A stretch of 64,000 nucleotides of DNA from a candidate division TA06 bacterium B3_TA06 (GCA_005223075.1 NJBO01000010.1:27120-91119); one strand, 5' to 3'; counted from the stretch's first letter, positions 25,826 through 34,546 are shown. A program made the numbers and translations. The notes: a model not told the origin generated them from the sequence alone.

Positions 25826-28437
25826 TGGATCTTCGTGGCTCGGCGCAGGAGATTGATGCAGATTACCGGAATCAACGAAGCGACGGCTATAACAACCAGG
25901 TGAATCCAACTCAGAGGAACGGTTTTGAAGATGGTGGCGACCGGGCCGAAGTAGATCACCGCAGCCTGAAGTGCAAGCGAGAGCCCGAACGCGCCGTTAA
26001 GGAACAGGTTACGCAGGGTTTGTTTTGAGAAAAGGAAACTGCGCCCCACGCGGAAGTTGAATGCGTGCAGCAACTGACTGAAAACCAGGGTTGAGAAGGC
26101 TATGGTGCGGGCGAGATTGACGGTGTAGGCTTGGGCCTGTCCCTCACCCAACCGGGGCAGCCAGCCCGCGAACCAGTTTGGCAGAAGATAAAGCGAGGCG
26201 GTGTAGGCGCCGAGTACCCCCACGGTCAATATCAGCCCCTGAAGGATTATGCCCAGAAGCCCCATCTGGGTAATGATGCCTTCACCCAATTTGCGCGGAG
26301 GGGAGCTCATTAAATCTCGGTTGGGTTTGTCAGACCCAAGGGCTAAAGCAGGCAAGCCGTCGGTTACCAGATTCACCCACAGGATCTGTATAGGTAAGAG
26401 AGGGAAGGGCATCCCCAGAAGCGAGGCTAAAAGCACGGTGAGCACCTCACTCACGTTGCACGACAGAAGGAAGTGGACGAACTTCTTTATATTTGAAAAG
26501 ATCAACCTTCCTTCCCTTACCGCGGAAACGATGGTGGCGAAGTTGTCGTCGGTGAGGACCATCTCAGACGCCTCCACCGCCACGTCGGTCCCAGTAATAC
26601 CCATCGCCACCCCGATGTCAGCACACTTCAGCGCCGGTGCGTCGTTTACCCCGTCCCCGGTCATGGCCACTACCTGGTCGCGGTACTTGAGTGCCTCAAG
26701 TATCTTTACCTTCTGAAGAGGGGAGATGCGTGCATATACTCCTATATTCTGTACCCGATCATAGAGTTCCTCATCGCTCATCCGGGCAAGTTCCTCGCCT
26801 GAGAGTGCCTCTCCTTTAAGACCCACACGCTCGGCTACAGCCTGGGCGGTGGCCATGTGATCGCCCGTGATCATTGCTACGCGAATGCCTGCACTGGTGC
26901 ACTCCTTGAGTGCACCAGGCACCTCGACGCGGGGCGGGTCGCTTTCTGCTGCCAACCCCAAAAACTCCATATCCTCCTCCAGGGATGAATCGGCGCTCAT
27001 CTGTGAGACGTCTTTTTTGGCAAAGCCGAGCAGTCGGAACCCCTGACGAGAAAGCCTCTCGCAGCGTCTGTACCATTCTTTACGTTGCCTGTCGTCGAGA
27101 TTGGCACAGCGTTCCAGAACCATCTCAGGAGCACCCTTGGTCATGGATACGAAACCACTGTCGGTGCGGTGCAGGGTGGTCATCATCTTGCGCTCCGAGT
27201 CGAATGCAAGCTCATCTACCCTGGCACAGGATTGACGCATCTGTTCTAAAACAAACCCCCTCTCTTCAGCAAAACGCACCAGGGCGGTCTCGGTTGGATC
27301 ACCCACCAGCTCCCCCTCGCCCGAGTGATGGGTGTCGTTGCATAAAAGCATTGCCTGAAGAAGCGTCCTTTCGGAGTTCGGATCAAGGGTAAGGATCTTC
27401 TCCACCCTCATGCGGTTTTCGGTGATGGTACCGGTTTTGTCTGTGCAGATAAAGCTTGTTGATCCAAGGGTTTCTACCGCATGCAGGCGGCGCACGATGG
27501 CGCGGCGTTCGGCCATGCGTCTTACCCCCAAGGCAAGCGAGATGGTAACCGCAGCAGGCAGCCCTTCAGGGATCGCTGCCACGGCTAGGCTGATAGCCAC
27601 AAGCAGAGGGGTGAGCCAGTTGCTTTCCGCACTTTGCTTGAAGAGCTCGACCAGGAACACCACTGCACAGGTGCCCAGAACTATAAACAGTATCTTGGTG
27701 CCTAGCTTGCGCAGGTCTTTCTGAAGCGGGGTTTCTTCCTTCTTGGTTGCAAGGGAGGAGGCCACCTTTCCCATCTCGGTTCCACGGCCGGTCGCCGTTA
27801 CCACAAACGCCCCACGTCCCTTGACCACGCTGGTTCCCAAAAAGGTCATGTTGCGCTTCTCGCCCAGAAGACGCGTTTGGGCCTCAAGCGGGGCGGTTTG
27901 CTTATCCACCGCAACCGATTCCCCGGTGAGGCTGGCCTCATCCACAAGGATGTGCTTGGCGTCTATAAGACGACCATCAGCCGGTACCTTATCACCTGCC
28001 GCAAGCAGAACCACGTCGCCTGGAACTAACTCCTCTGTGTCAATTTCTGCTATCTTTCCTTCCCGCATCACCCGGCAGCGCGGGCTTGCCAGTTTCTTTA
28101 AGGCCGCCAGGGTCCTGTCCGCGCGGTACTCCTGGACGAAACCTAAGACAGCGTTCAGGATCAGGATTACGCCGATGGCCGCGGCATCGAGCCACTCACC
28201 CAGGATAAAGCCCGATACCACCAGTGCCGCCACCAGAATAAGAACGATAGGGTCAACGAACTGGGAGGCGAACATCGCAAGTGGATTCGGTCTCTTCTCT
28301 TCAATCCAGCGATTCGGTCCGTACTCCTGAAGTCGCTTTTTTGCTTCTTTTACCGTAAGACCTGAGGCAAGATCGGTTTCGAGTATCTTGCTCGTTTCTT
28401 CTGGTGTGCGGCGGGTCCAGTCTGTCGAGTCAGACAC
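25822..28437 (-). CDS. P-type cation-transporting ATPase (P2, Ca2+/SERCA-like)
   Basis: 871 aa, full length. N-terminal cation-ATPase domain, LVPGDVVLLAAGDKVPADGR, VDEASLTGESVAV, ion-site PEGLP on helix M4, phosphorylation motif CTDKTGTITENRM, KGAPE in the nucleotide domain, VAMITGDHMATAQAVA and AMTGDGVNDAPALKCADIGVAMG; C-terminal P2-type helices. It is probably a calcium or related cation exporter in the inner membrane; ion identity is not proven. GTG start shares its G with the stop of the upstream lipoprotein gene, and it overlaps nth. Confidence 0.92.
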   Translation of the reverse strand: MSDSTDWTRRTPEETSKILETDLASGLTVKEAKKRLQEYGPNRWIEEKRPNPLAMFASQFVDPIVLILVAALVVSGFILGEWLDAAAIGVILILNAVLGFVQEYRADRTLAALKKLASPRCRVMREGKIAEIDTEELVPGDVVLLAAGDKVPADGRLIDAKHILVDEASLTGESVAVDKQTAPLEAQTRLLGEKRNMTFLGTSVVKGRGAFVVTATGRGTEMGKVASSLATKKEETPLQKDLRKLGTKILFIVLGTCAVVFLVELFKQSAESNWLTPLLVAISLAVAAIPEGLPAAVTISLALGVRRMAERRAIVRRLHAVETLGSTSFICTDKTGTITENRMRVEKILTLDPNSERTLLQAMLLCNDTHHSGEGELVGDPTETALVRFAEERGFVLEQMRQSCARVDELAFDSERKMMTTLHRTDSGFVSMTKGAPEMVLERCANLDDRQRKEWYRRCERLSRQGFRLLGFAKKDVSQMSADSSLEEDMEFLGLAAESDPPRVEVPGALKECTSAGIRVAMITGDHMATAQAVAERVGLKGEALSGEELARMSDEELYDRVQNIGVYARISPLQKVKILEALKYRDQVVAMTGDGVNDAPALKCADIGVAMGITGTDVAVEASEMVLTDDNFATIVSAVREGRLIFSNIKKFVHFLLSCNVSEVLTVLLASLLGMPFPLLPIQILWVNLVTDGLPALALGSDKPNRDLMSSPPRKLGEGIITQMGLLGIILQGLILTVGVLGAYTASLYLLPNWFAGWLPRLGEGQAQAYTVNLARTIAFSTLVFSQLLHAFNFRVGRSFLFSKQTLRNLFLNGAFGLSLALQAAVIYFGPVATIFKTVPLSWIHLVVIAVASLIPVICINLLRRATKIQ

Positions 28438-29363
28438 TATTTTTTCGACGCTTCCTCCTCAGGCAAGATATGCAGCTCGTGGACGATTCCAAAGAGTTCG
28501 CTAAGATCATCAAATACCGGCAGGTGATAGGTACCCACGCAGATGAATATGTGTCGGGCTCGACTTATCTTTGGCATTTCTCCCGTCAACTTTTCACTGC
28601 TCAGTACGTTGGCCGTATCTATCATGTCATTGCGGATCTGTGCGTAAACCCGTCGAGCAGCAGCCAGGTTTAAGGGATGGGCAAGAAAGATGGTGTCGTA
28701 TTCAACAAGAAAGCTTTCTATAGAGTCTGCGGGGAGCGAACTGTAGGAAGCAATCATCAAGACGTAGCGTGCGCGGGCTTTCTCGCTTAATGAATGGAGC
28801 GACTCCTGGTCAGGGAAGATGCTGTTGAGGACGGCGAAGTGGATGTCCTTCAGGGTTAGGAGTGGATGTGCCCCGGAGATGAGCCGATGCGTTACTTCTT
28901 CCCCCAGAAGCGAGACTATGGGGTCAACTGTAGATATGTTTAGTTCTTTGGCGACCCCGGTGAAGAAGTAGAGCTCGGGCAGTACGGGATCTTCCTCCTC
29001 ACAACCCTCTACAAGGAATATCCACTCATCTGGATTTTGAATGAAGGGAAGCACGTTGCGCAGGAAGCGAATGATGGCCAGCCTGGACTCGTGACGAATG
29101 CCCAAGATATGGATGATGTGATCACCCACAGTATCCGTGCGTTCCTCTATCTTATCCTTTGACATATCGTAGTCCTCAAAGCGTTCCATTGCGTGGCGGT
29201 AGACCTGGGCAAGGTTTGTGCCCTTTTGCTCATCGTAGTCTAAGAGTATATCAAAGGTGCTGATTTCGGTCACAGGTGGAGCAGGGCGGCGACAGCTACC
29301 GCTGGCCAGCAGTAGCAAGATAGTGACTGCAAGCTCTGTTATCGTTCGCTTACCCTTTATCAT
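28437..29363 (-). CDS. Predicted lipoprotein of unknown function
   Basis: 308 aa. Signal sequence with lipobox LLLASGSC (Cys at about residue 24), then RRPAPP. The body has ERTDTVGDHIIHILGIRHESR, WIFLVEGC and near the end HIFICVGTYHLPVFDD, which faintly recalls the GxxH element of TraB/ChaN-like proteins. I do not recognise the family with confidence. First gene of the lipoprotein-ATPase-nth operon, with a leaderless promoter. Confidence 0.7.
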   Translation of the reverse strand: MIKGKRTITELAVTILLLLASGSCRRPAPPVTEISTFDILLDYDEQKGTNLAQVYRHAMERFEDYDMSKDKIEERTDTVGDHIIHILGIRHESRLAIIRFLRNVLPFIQNPDEWIFLVEGCEEEDPVLPELYFFTGVAKELNISTVDPIVSLLGEEVTHRLISGAHPLLTLKDIHFAVLNSIFPDQESLHSLSEKARARYVLMIASYSSLPADSIESFLVEYDTIFLAHPLNLAAARRVYAQIRNDMIDTANVLSSEKLTGEMPKISRARHIFICVGTYHLPVFDDLSELFGIVHELHILPEEEASKK

Positions 29364-29369
29364 CGGTTA

Positions 29370-29397
29370 AGATTATACAGGGTTTGTAACTTGTCAA
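29370..29397 (-). promoter_or_regulatory. Leaderless promoter of the lipoprotein-ATPase-nth operon
   Basis: Minus strand TTGACA (29392-29397), 16-nt spacer, TAATCT (29370-29375), TAACCG, ATG at 29363. Confidence 0.75.
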
Positions 29398-29405
29398 CCC
29401 GACTA

Positions 29406-29438
29406 TGCTCCTTTTCTCCTTTGGAGAAAAGATCGCAG
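29406..29438 (+). repeat. Covarying hairpin repeat, copy 3
   Basis: TGCTCCTTTT, stem CTCC-TTT-GGAG, AAAAGATCGCAG. Just upstream of the lipoprotein promoter, in a divergent gap that also holds copy 4 in reverse. Confidence 0.8.
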
Positions 29439-29538
29439 GAATTAGGTTCGTTTTTCCCTAAAGTCTTCAGCACCCCTGAACGGGAAGGATCTGAGATGGA
29501 ATATGTAGAGGTCAGCCTGACTTTGATCTTCTTTTAAT

Positions 29539-29570
29539 TGCGATCTTTTAGCCATAGGCTAAAAGGAGCA
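29539..29570 (-). repeat. Covarying hairpin repeat, copy 4 (reverse)
   Basis: TGCGATCTTTT, stem AGCC-ATA-GGCT, AAAAGGAGCA. Reverse orientation. It is followed at once by TTGGTGTGTTACGGG and the sigma-factor promoter. Confidence 0.8.
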
Positions 29571-29585
29571 TTGGTGTGTTACGGG

Positions 29586-29615
29586 TTGACTGAATAAAAC
29601 AGGCGCGGATAATGT
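29586..29615 (+). promoter_or_regulatory. Promoter of the ECF sigma operon with GTGTTACGGG motif
   Basis: TTGACT (29586-29591), 18-nt spacer, TAATGT (29610-29615). GTGTGTTACGGG sits directly against the -35, as at pilM and secA. The first ATG (29620) is only 4 nt from the -10, so the transcript is leaderless or nearly so. Confidence 0.65.
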
Positions 29616-29619
29616 AGGT

Positions 29620-30165
29620 ATGGTAGACATGAACACCGCCGATGCGGAGGCGATCTCCCTTACCATCGCCGGAGATAAAGATGCCTTTGCAGTAATCGTG
29701 GCAAGATACACGGAAAGGGCTTACCGAATGGCTTTATACGTTCTTGGGAACGAGCAGGACGCGATGGATGTATCTCAGGACGCGTTCATTCGCGCATATC
29801 GAAACCTGAACCGTTTCGACACCAACCGCCCATTCTTCCCGTGGTTTGCCACGATTCTCCGCAACCTGTGCTACAACTTCCTGCGGCGTCGTAAACGGAA
29901 ACAGGCCTATAACATAGAAGACTTTCAAATCGCAGAGCCCTCCTCACCCTCCTCAGGGATCGCCGTCGAGACCAAGATCGTCCTCAATCGTGCGTTGGCA
30001 GGGCTTTCGCCGCAGGATAGAGAGATCATCGGAAAGTTCTACTTTGAAGACCTCTCCTACAAGAAGATTGCGGATGAGCTGGGTGTTCCGATCGGAACGG
30101 TTATGTCCAGGCTCTACTACGCCCGCAAGCATCTGAAGGATCGTATGTTAAAGGGGGAAAGATGA
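29620..30165 (+). CDS. ECF-family RNA polymerase sigma factor
   Basis: 181 aa. Region 2 (YVLGNEQDAMDVSQDAFIRAYRNLNRFD, PFFPWFATILRNLCYNFLRRRKRK) and region 4 (LSPQDREIIGKFYFEDLSYKKIADELGVPIGTVMSRLYYARKHLK) are clear. Start may be ATG 29620 or ATG 29629. It overlaps the downstream anti-sigma gene by 4 nt. Confidence 0.93.
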   Translation: MVDMNTADAEAISLTIAGDKDAFAVIVARYTERAYRMALYVLGNEQDAMDVSQDAFIRAYRNLNRFDTNRPFFPWFATILRNLCYNFLRRRKRKQAYNIEDFQIAEPSSPSSGIAVETKIVLNRALAGLSPQDREIIGKFYFEDLSYKKIADELGVPIGTVMSRLYYARKHLKDRMLKGER

Positions 30166-30611
30166 CTCACGAGCGCTTCAAGCATCTGCTCTTGAAGGTG
30201 GTTGATGGGGTCGCGACAGAGAAGGAGCGAGAGGAGTTTGAAACTCACATCCGCTCCTGTGAAGAGTGCCGGTGCGAGTACGGAGAGTTCAAAAGTCTGG
30301 AGGAACTTATGTCTACCATCAAGTTGAAGGATTTGAGTGAGGACGCGCGCGCCGCTTACGCCCGCTCGCTCTACAACCGTCTGGAGCGGGGGCTAGGTTG
30401 GATCTTCCTATCCCTGGGCGCGATCCTTTTACTGGGGTTCGGCGGGTTCATGTTGATAAAGGAGTTCATTATCAACCCCGCGGTATCCATCATCCTCAAG
30501 ATAGGAGTGTGTGCGGTTCTGGCCGGTTTGATCGTGCTCCTCGTAAGCGTGCTTAAGGAGCGATTGTTTGTTCGCAAATACGACAAATACTCGAAAGAGG
30601 TGAAGTTATGA
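30162..30611 (+). CDS. Anti-sigma factor, zf-HC2 type, with two transmembrane helices
   Basis: 149 aa. Zinc-binding anti-sigma motif H-x3-C-x2-C in FETHIRSCEECRCEY; two hydrophobic helices at about residues 75-97 and 105-128. The domain should hold the upstream sigma factor at the membrane until a signal arrives. Signal unknown. Confidence 0.85.
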   Translation: MTHERFKHLLLKVVDGVATEKEREEFETHIRSCEECRCEYGEFKSLEELMSTIKLKDLSEDARAAYARSLYNRLERGLGWIFLSLGAILLLGFGGFMLIKEFIINPAVSIILKIGVCAVLAGLIVLLVSVLKERLFVRKYDKYSKEVKL

Positions 30612-30931
30612 TTATATCAACCACTGGAAACGTCCCCGGGTACAAGGTCAAGGAGACTCTGGGGATCGTTAAGGGCAACACTGTTCGCGCCCGGCACATG
30701 GGCCGCGATATCCTTGCCGGATTGAGGAACATCGTGGGCGGCGAGATCACCGACTACACCAAGCTTTTAGCCGAGTCGCGCGAGCAGTCGCTTGATAGGA
30801 TGATCGAACGTGCCTCCGAGCTTGGGGCTGATGCTATCATCGGCATCCGGTTCATGACCTCTTCAGTTATGCAGGGTGCTGCCGAGCTCCTGGCCTACGG
30901 CACGGCGGTGAGGTTAAAGAAGATAGGGTAG
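30608..30931 (+). CDS. YbjQ/UPF0145 family protein
   Basis: 107 aa. ISTTGNVPGYKVKETLGIVKGNTVRARHMGRDI and ELGADAIIGIRFMTSSVMQGAAELLAYGTAV are the family signature; oligomeric small cytoplasmic protein of uncertain role. Overlaps the anti-sigma gene by 4 nt, so it is probably part of the sigma regulon. Confidence 0.9.
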   Translation: MIISTTGNVPGYKVKETLGIVKGNTVRARHMGRDILAGLRNIVGGEITDYTKLLAESREQSLDRMIERASELGADAIIGIRFMTSSVMQGAAELLAYGTAVRLKKIG

Positions 30932-30942
30932 AACCGATCATC

Positions 30943-31187
30943 GTCATTGCGAGCAAGTCAAATGCTTACGAAGCAATCTCAAGTAGGGGCTAACCTCAGT
31001 GTGCCCTGGTTGGGCATTAGGTCAGCCCGAAATACAAAAGCGGGCCGACTTGACGCGTGACGGGCGTTCAAAACGCCAAAGTCGGCCCCTACGATTTAAT
31101 AATAGTAAAGTGATGATTCAACTAAAGCGACGATAGTGAAGGCTCAAGGGGCACGCTGTGCCGTGCCCCTACAATCTCCGAAGGAGA
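30943..31187. repeat. Gap filled by dispersed repeats
   Basis: 30943-30985 holds CGTCATTGCGAGCAAG...GAAGCAATCTC, a repeat type seen in many bacterial genomes. 30984-31096 has GTAGGGGC...GTCGGCCCCTACGA palindromes. 31148-31172 has GGGGCACGCTGTGCCGTGCCCC. 31173-31187 has a partial TCTCCGAAGGAGAAAAGG hairpin. No gene seen. Confidence 0.55.
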
Positions 31188-31192
31188 AAAGG

Positions 31193-31543
31193 TTACAGCC
31201 AGAAGAGAGCTATTCCAAAAGTAGGAACACAAAGTAAACCAATAAGAGCCTTACGGACTTGGATATTGCGGCCTTTATCCTTGTAACAGTCGGTATAAAC
31301 GGCCACGTAGTCTGAAGATTTTCCGAGTAATGCAGTGGCAGATGGGGATGGTTCGGCAACGTAGGCGACAACCAGCCCAACAATAGGAAATAAACACCCT
31401 AAAGCGAACCATAGAGCACCGTTAAGATCTCGCTCCGCATCAAGTTGGGCCTGAACACATGCGTCCCCTGCTTCCTGGGCCAGCAGTATTGTGGGAACGG
31501 CAAGCATGGAAAGCACGATTAAAGTAGATACGATTCGTCTCAT
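31193..31543 (-). CDS. Small secreted/membrane protein, paralogue of 32342-32743
   Basis: 116 aa. Signal peptide (LSMLAVPTILLAQ), then EAGDACVQAQLDAERDLNG, a hydrophobic segment (LWFALGCLFPIVGLVVAYVA), the motif PSATALLGKSSDYVAVYTDCYKDK and a final hydrophobic helix. I do not recognise the family. It shares the GDACxQAQ...NGxLWF and ALLGKSxxYVAxYTDCY motifs with its paralogue. Two cysteines, one per motif, may pair. Conventional leader with AGAGGAGG. Confidence 0.75.
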   Translation of the reverse strand: MRRIVSTLIVLSMLAVPTILLAQEAGDACVQAQLDAERDLNGALWFALGCLFPIVGLVVAYVAEPSPSATALLGKSSDYVAVYTDCYKDKGRNIQVRKALIGLLCVPTFGIALFWL

Positions 31544-31584
31544 GGATTGCCTCCTCTTGGATGTTTAAGATTTATCGGTTGGTT

Positions 31585-31613
31585 ATTGTACGAGGTGGGG
31601 GGTATTATGTCAA
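31585..31613 (-). promoter_or_regulatory. Promoter of the small secreted protein at 31193
   Basis: Minus strand TTGACA (31608-31613), 17-nt spacer, TACAAT (31585-31590); ~40-nt leader with AGAGGAGG before the ATG. Confidence 0.75.
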
Positions 31614-31644
31614 GCCCTTTTAGCTTAATTGAGGAGGGAAAGTG

Positions 31645-32328
31645 CTACCATTCTACTATCTTGACCTCTGCATCCTTGGGTATCTTGAAATCCGCAAGAT
31701 AACTGGGTAGCGCGACGTCGACCTCCACCTCCTTCAAGCGCAGTTCCTCGATGCGGGTGAGCTTGCCTTTTTTAAGCTTGGAGCGCATGAGGTGGGGATA
31801 GCGCTTCCCGTCTACGTTTCTGTAATCCCAGAGCTTGACCTCAAGGCTCCAGCCGCGTCCGCTTGTTCGATAAAGAACGAAATTCTCGCCGATGCTTCCG
31901 GTTACTATCTCCGTGGAAGCCCTGACTTCTGGATTGTTCCAGTGGAGGAGGAGCGTATCCCCTTTGTTCTCCGATTTTGTAACCTTGAATCCAGCCGCAT
32001 GCAATTGGTGCTCGAAGTCGAGGTTGAACAGTTGAGGCGCGATCGAGTTGCTCGTGGGCAGGGTGTCCCTTGATATGATACGGAAAAGCTTCTTTTCCTC
32101 AGGATAGTAAATGTCAAGCGTATCTTTTTTAATCCACATCAACTGATGAACCGGCGAGGAAACCTCGAAGAGTAAAACCCCTTCTTTAGGCGCATAGAGG
32201 TTGCCTTTGACCACTTCCTTTCTGGTGCTGCGTTGGGTGAAGATAGTGGTAAGGGTGAACTGAGCCTGCAGTTCCGTATAGCTAGGATTTACCGCAAGGA
32301 GAACGACAAGGAATGAGATGGTCATCAA
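31645..32328 (-). CDS. LolA-like outer-membrane lipoprotein carrier / DUF4292-type protein
   Basis: 227 aa. Signal peptide (MTISFLVVLLAVNPSYTELQAQ). The body is an open beta-barrel-like pattern with GNLYAPKEGVLLFEVSSPVHQLMWIKKDTLDIYYPEEKKLFRI, the segment that in LolA-fold proteins corresponds to the YKPGRFRW/YDP-type strand pair. Likely periplasmic carrier or sensor of lipidic cargo; exact family unsettled. Starts at TTG 32328 or ATG 32325. It lies between the paired small secreted proteins. Confidence 0.65.
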   Translation of the reverse strand: MMTISFLVVLLAVNPSYTELQAQFTLTTIFTQRSTRKEVVKGNLYAPKEGVLLFEVSSPVHQLMWIKKDTLDIYYPEEKKLFRIISRDTLPTSNSIAPQLFNLDFEHQLHAAGFKVTKSENKGDTLLLHWNNPEVRASTEIVTGSIGENFVLYRTSGRGWSLEVKLWDYRNVDGKRYPHLMRSKLKKGKLTRIEELRLKEVEVDVALPSYLADFKIPKDAEVKIVEW

Positions 32329-32341
32329 TCAGTGCATCTTA

Positions 32342-32743
32342 TCAGTAGTAAGCAATAGAGCTCAGAAGTAAGCAGCCCCCAACTACTACATAAGCTCCTG
32401 TTGCCGTTAAGCATCCATAGAGGGTATTGTTGCCTCGGAGCTTTTTTACTTCCCTTGAATAGCAATCCGTATAAGCGGCCACATATTCAGGAGATTTCCC
32501 TAACAGGGCCGAAGCTGACGGTGTGGCGGTTAGGTTATAGCCTACAATTGTAGCTATTATGCCAGCTAACGGAGTTGCTACGCCTGCTATTAATAAACCA
32601 AGTGTGAACCATAGTATACCATTGGCATCTTGCTTAGCAGCACTTTGGGCTTGCATGCAAGCATCTCCCGCATCCTCGGCAAGGATAATTATGGGGACGG
32701 CTATCATTGAAAGGATAATAAGGGGTGAAACGAACTTCTTCAT
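32342..32743 (-). CDS. Small secreted/membrane protein, paralogue of 31193-31543
   Basis: 133 aa from ATG 32743, preceded by GAGGAGG; the longer frame upstream lies in the leader. Signal peptide (LSMIAVPIIILAE), DAGDACMQAQSAAKQDANGILWF, hydrophobic stretch, PSASALLGKSPEYVAAYTDCYSREVKKL and a terminal hydrophobic segment. Unknown function. Parted from its paralogue only by the LolA-like gene, so a local duplication is likely. Confidence 0.75.
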   Translation of the reverse strand: MKKFVSPLIILSMIAVPIIILAEDAGDACMQAQSAAKQDANGILWFTLGLLIAGVATPLAGIIATIVGYNLTATPSASALLGKSPEYVAAYTDCYSREVKKLRGNNTLYGCLTATGAYVVVGGCLLLSSIAYY

Positions 32744-32779
32744 ATCGCCTCCTCGCGTATGATTGAAGTTTAACACACT

Positions 32780-32807
32780 ATTATATTAAGGGGAAGTATT
32801 TTGTCAA
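32780..32807 (-). promoter_or_regulatory. Promoter upstream of the 32342 gene
   Basis: Minus strand TTGACA (32802-32807), 16-nt spacer, TATAAT (32780-32785). Leader of about 35 nt. Confidence 0.8.
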
Positions 32808-32839
32808 GTTTTTTAGCTTGATTGGGAGGAGGAGCTGAG

Positions 32840-32940
32840 AGAAGTCCCCCTTATTAAGGGGGATACAGGGGGATCACCTCCTCTATCAAGGAGGAGAAAA
32901 ATTCCCCCTCCCTGGTGGAGGGAGACAAAGGGGGCGGGGC
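32840..32940. repeat. CCCCCTTATTAAGGGGG-type palindromic repeats
   Basis: GTCCCCCTTATTAAGGGGGAT, CTCCTCTATCAAGGAGGAG and CCCCCTCCCTGGTGGAGGG hairpins in a row, a type common in repeat-rich environmental genomes. Between two minus-strand units; may end transcription of the sigma/anti-sigma operon. Confidence 0.6.
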
Positions 32941-33020
32941 GTTAAGCGATTACAACCGGTCTCCGCCGTTGTGCAGATACGCCTCTTAGAGAGGGGTTGA
33001 TCTGGTTTTATAAGTACAAT

Positions 33021-33956
33021 TTACTCAGCAGACTGCGGGCTAAAGGGCACGAGTAGGGTTCTCTGGCGTTCTCTGAACGTCTTGCCCTCCCACTGATTCT
33101 TGTAGGCCTTCATGGCCATAGTGTCGGCCTTGGGGTCGCCCGAGGATTTTTCGATCGTCACCTTAGCCAGTTGACCGGTCGAGTCGATCACCACCCGGAG
33201 CGTGCCTTGCTGGGGGAGAACCTGGTCGGCAAAGACCTCTGCTTCCTCAAGGTAGGGTTCGGCTGTCTTAGCCACAGCGGAGGGTTTTGGCTTCTCATCC
33301 TTCCGTAACATCCTTTCCGTCCTTAAAGCCTCTGGGGCTGGCTCCCGTTCCGTTGCAACCGTTCCCGCGCCTTTCGTTGCCATATCAGCTTCAGAAGGCA
33401 TTGTGGCGAGGGGAGATTCCCCGCCTGTCTCAACGGATTCTGCCCCCAGTGTCTCATCAGTAGAGACCAACTTCTTATCCCTCAACTCAATCTTCTGGGC
33501 TTCCGGCTCGCCTTCAAACCTTTTGAAGCTCACGTCTGACTTCTTTGGTGGGGCGGTGATCTCTGCGATTTCTTCTTCTGTGAACTTCGCAGGTGCTCGT
33601 TTAAGAAACGGTATGCTTATGACTATTGCAAGGAACACTGCCACAGCTGCGGATAGGTATGGAAGCAGCCTGAATCCCAGTGGTCGGGGACGGTGAGGGC
33701 GTATTATGGCTTCCCTCCTGGGGATAAGCCTTCTTGTGACGCGATGAGAGAAGCTGTGCCAGTAGTGTTTACCTGGATCAGGCACCCGCTCCGCGTCCCC
33801 ATCTATAAGCAGCTCATCCAGGGCCCCAAGTTCAGCGAGCTTCGCCTGACATTTTGGACACTTTGCAAGGTGGCTTTCTACTTCTTTTCGCTGCGCCTCT
33901 GAAAGCTCCCCGTCATGATAGGCTTGAAGAAGTTCTTCTATCCCCTTGCAGTTCAT
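33021..33956 (-). CDS. zf-HC2 anti-sigma factor with periplasmic TonB-C-like domain
   Basis: 311 aa. N-terminal zinc anti-sigma domain (CKGIEELLQAYHDGELSEAQRKEVESHLAKCPKCQ), one transmembrane helix (LPYLSAAVAVFLAIVISIPFL), a low-complexity Pro/Glu/Thr linker, and a C-terminal domain LRVVIDSTGQLAKVTIEKSSG...DTMAMKAYKNQWEGKTFRERQ that resembles the TonB C-terminal/energy-transducer fold. This would link envelope state to sigma release; that is inference. It overlaps the sigma gene by 4 nt. Confidence 0.8.
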   Translation of the reverse strand: MNCKGIEELLQAYHDGELSEAQRKEVESHLAKCPKCQAKLAELGALDELLIDGDAERVPDPGKHYWHSFSHRVTRRLIPRREAIIRPHRPRPLGFRLLPYLSAAVAVFLAIVISIPFLKRAPAKFTEEEIAEITAPPKKSDVSFKRFEGEPEAQKIELRDKKLVSTDETLGAESVETGGESPLATMPSEADMATKGAGTVATEREPAPEALRTERMLRKDEKPKPSAVAKTAEPYLEEAEVFADQVLPQQGTLRVVIDSTGQLAKVTIEKSSGDPKADTMAMKAYKNQWEGKTFRERQRTLLVPFSPQSAE

Positions 33957-34543
33957 AGCAATTCCTTGAGTTCCTCTTTCACCGCCTGGCGGGCACGAGC
34001 AAGGCGCGACATCACGGTACCGATTGGTATATCAAGCACCTGAGCGATCTGGGAGTAAGGCCAGTCTTCATAAACCCGTAACACAAGTACTTGTCGTAAC
34101 TTAAGGGGCAATCTTGCAATGGCGGCATGGACCTTGCGCCGGGTCTCGACCTGTTCCAAGACACTCACCGGGTTATCAGCAGAGGGTTTGCGCTCAAGAT
34201 CGGCGTCCACCATCGGCAAGCGGCGCTTCTTGAGATGGTTGAGCGTGAGATTGATCGCGATACGGTATATCCACGGGCTGAATGGGTAGCGCAGATCGAA
34301 GCGGCCTATGGCCTTGAAGGCCCTGATAAACGCCTCCTGGGCCAGATCGTCGGCCTCGGTATGGTTTCTTACGAATCTGTAGATCACTGTATACACCCTT
34401 CTTTGATAACGCTGGACCAGTTTGCCGAATGCATCGGTGTTCCCGTTCTTTGCTTCGGCTAAGAGTTTCTTTTCATCCTCAGGCGGTTGTGTTGGTTCTG
34501 CCTGTGGCTTTGCCTCTTCATCTCGTAATACAGGAATAGGCAT
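33953..34543 (-). CDS. ECF-family RNA polymerase sigma factor
   Basis: 196 aa. Acidic N-terminal extension (DEEAKPQAEPTQPPEDEK), region 2 (RNHTEADDLAQEAFIRAFKAIGRFDLRYPFSPWIYRIAINLTLNHLKKR) and region 4 (LPLKLRQVLVLRVYEDWPYSQIAQVLDIPIGTVMSRLARARQAVKEEL). Coupled to the anti-sigma gene and three bases after the AAA/kinase gene. Confidence 0.93.
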   Translation of the reverse strand: MPIPVLRDEEAKPQAEPTQPPEDEKKLLAEAKNGNTDAFGKLVQRYQRRVYTVIYRFVRNHTEADDLAQEAFIRAFKAIGRFDLRYPFSPWIYRIAINLTLNHLKKRRLPMVDADLERKPSADNPVSVLEQVETRRKVHAAIARLPLKLRQVLVLRVYEDWPYSQIAQVLDIPIGTVMSRLARARQAVKEELKELL

Positions 34544-34546
34544 GAT

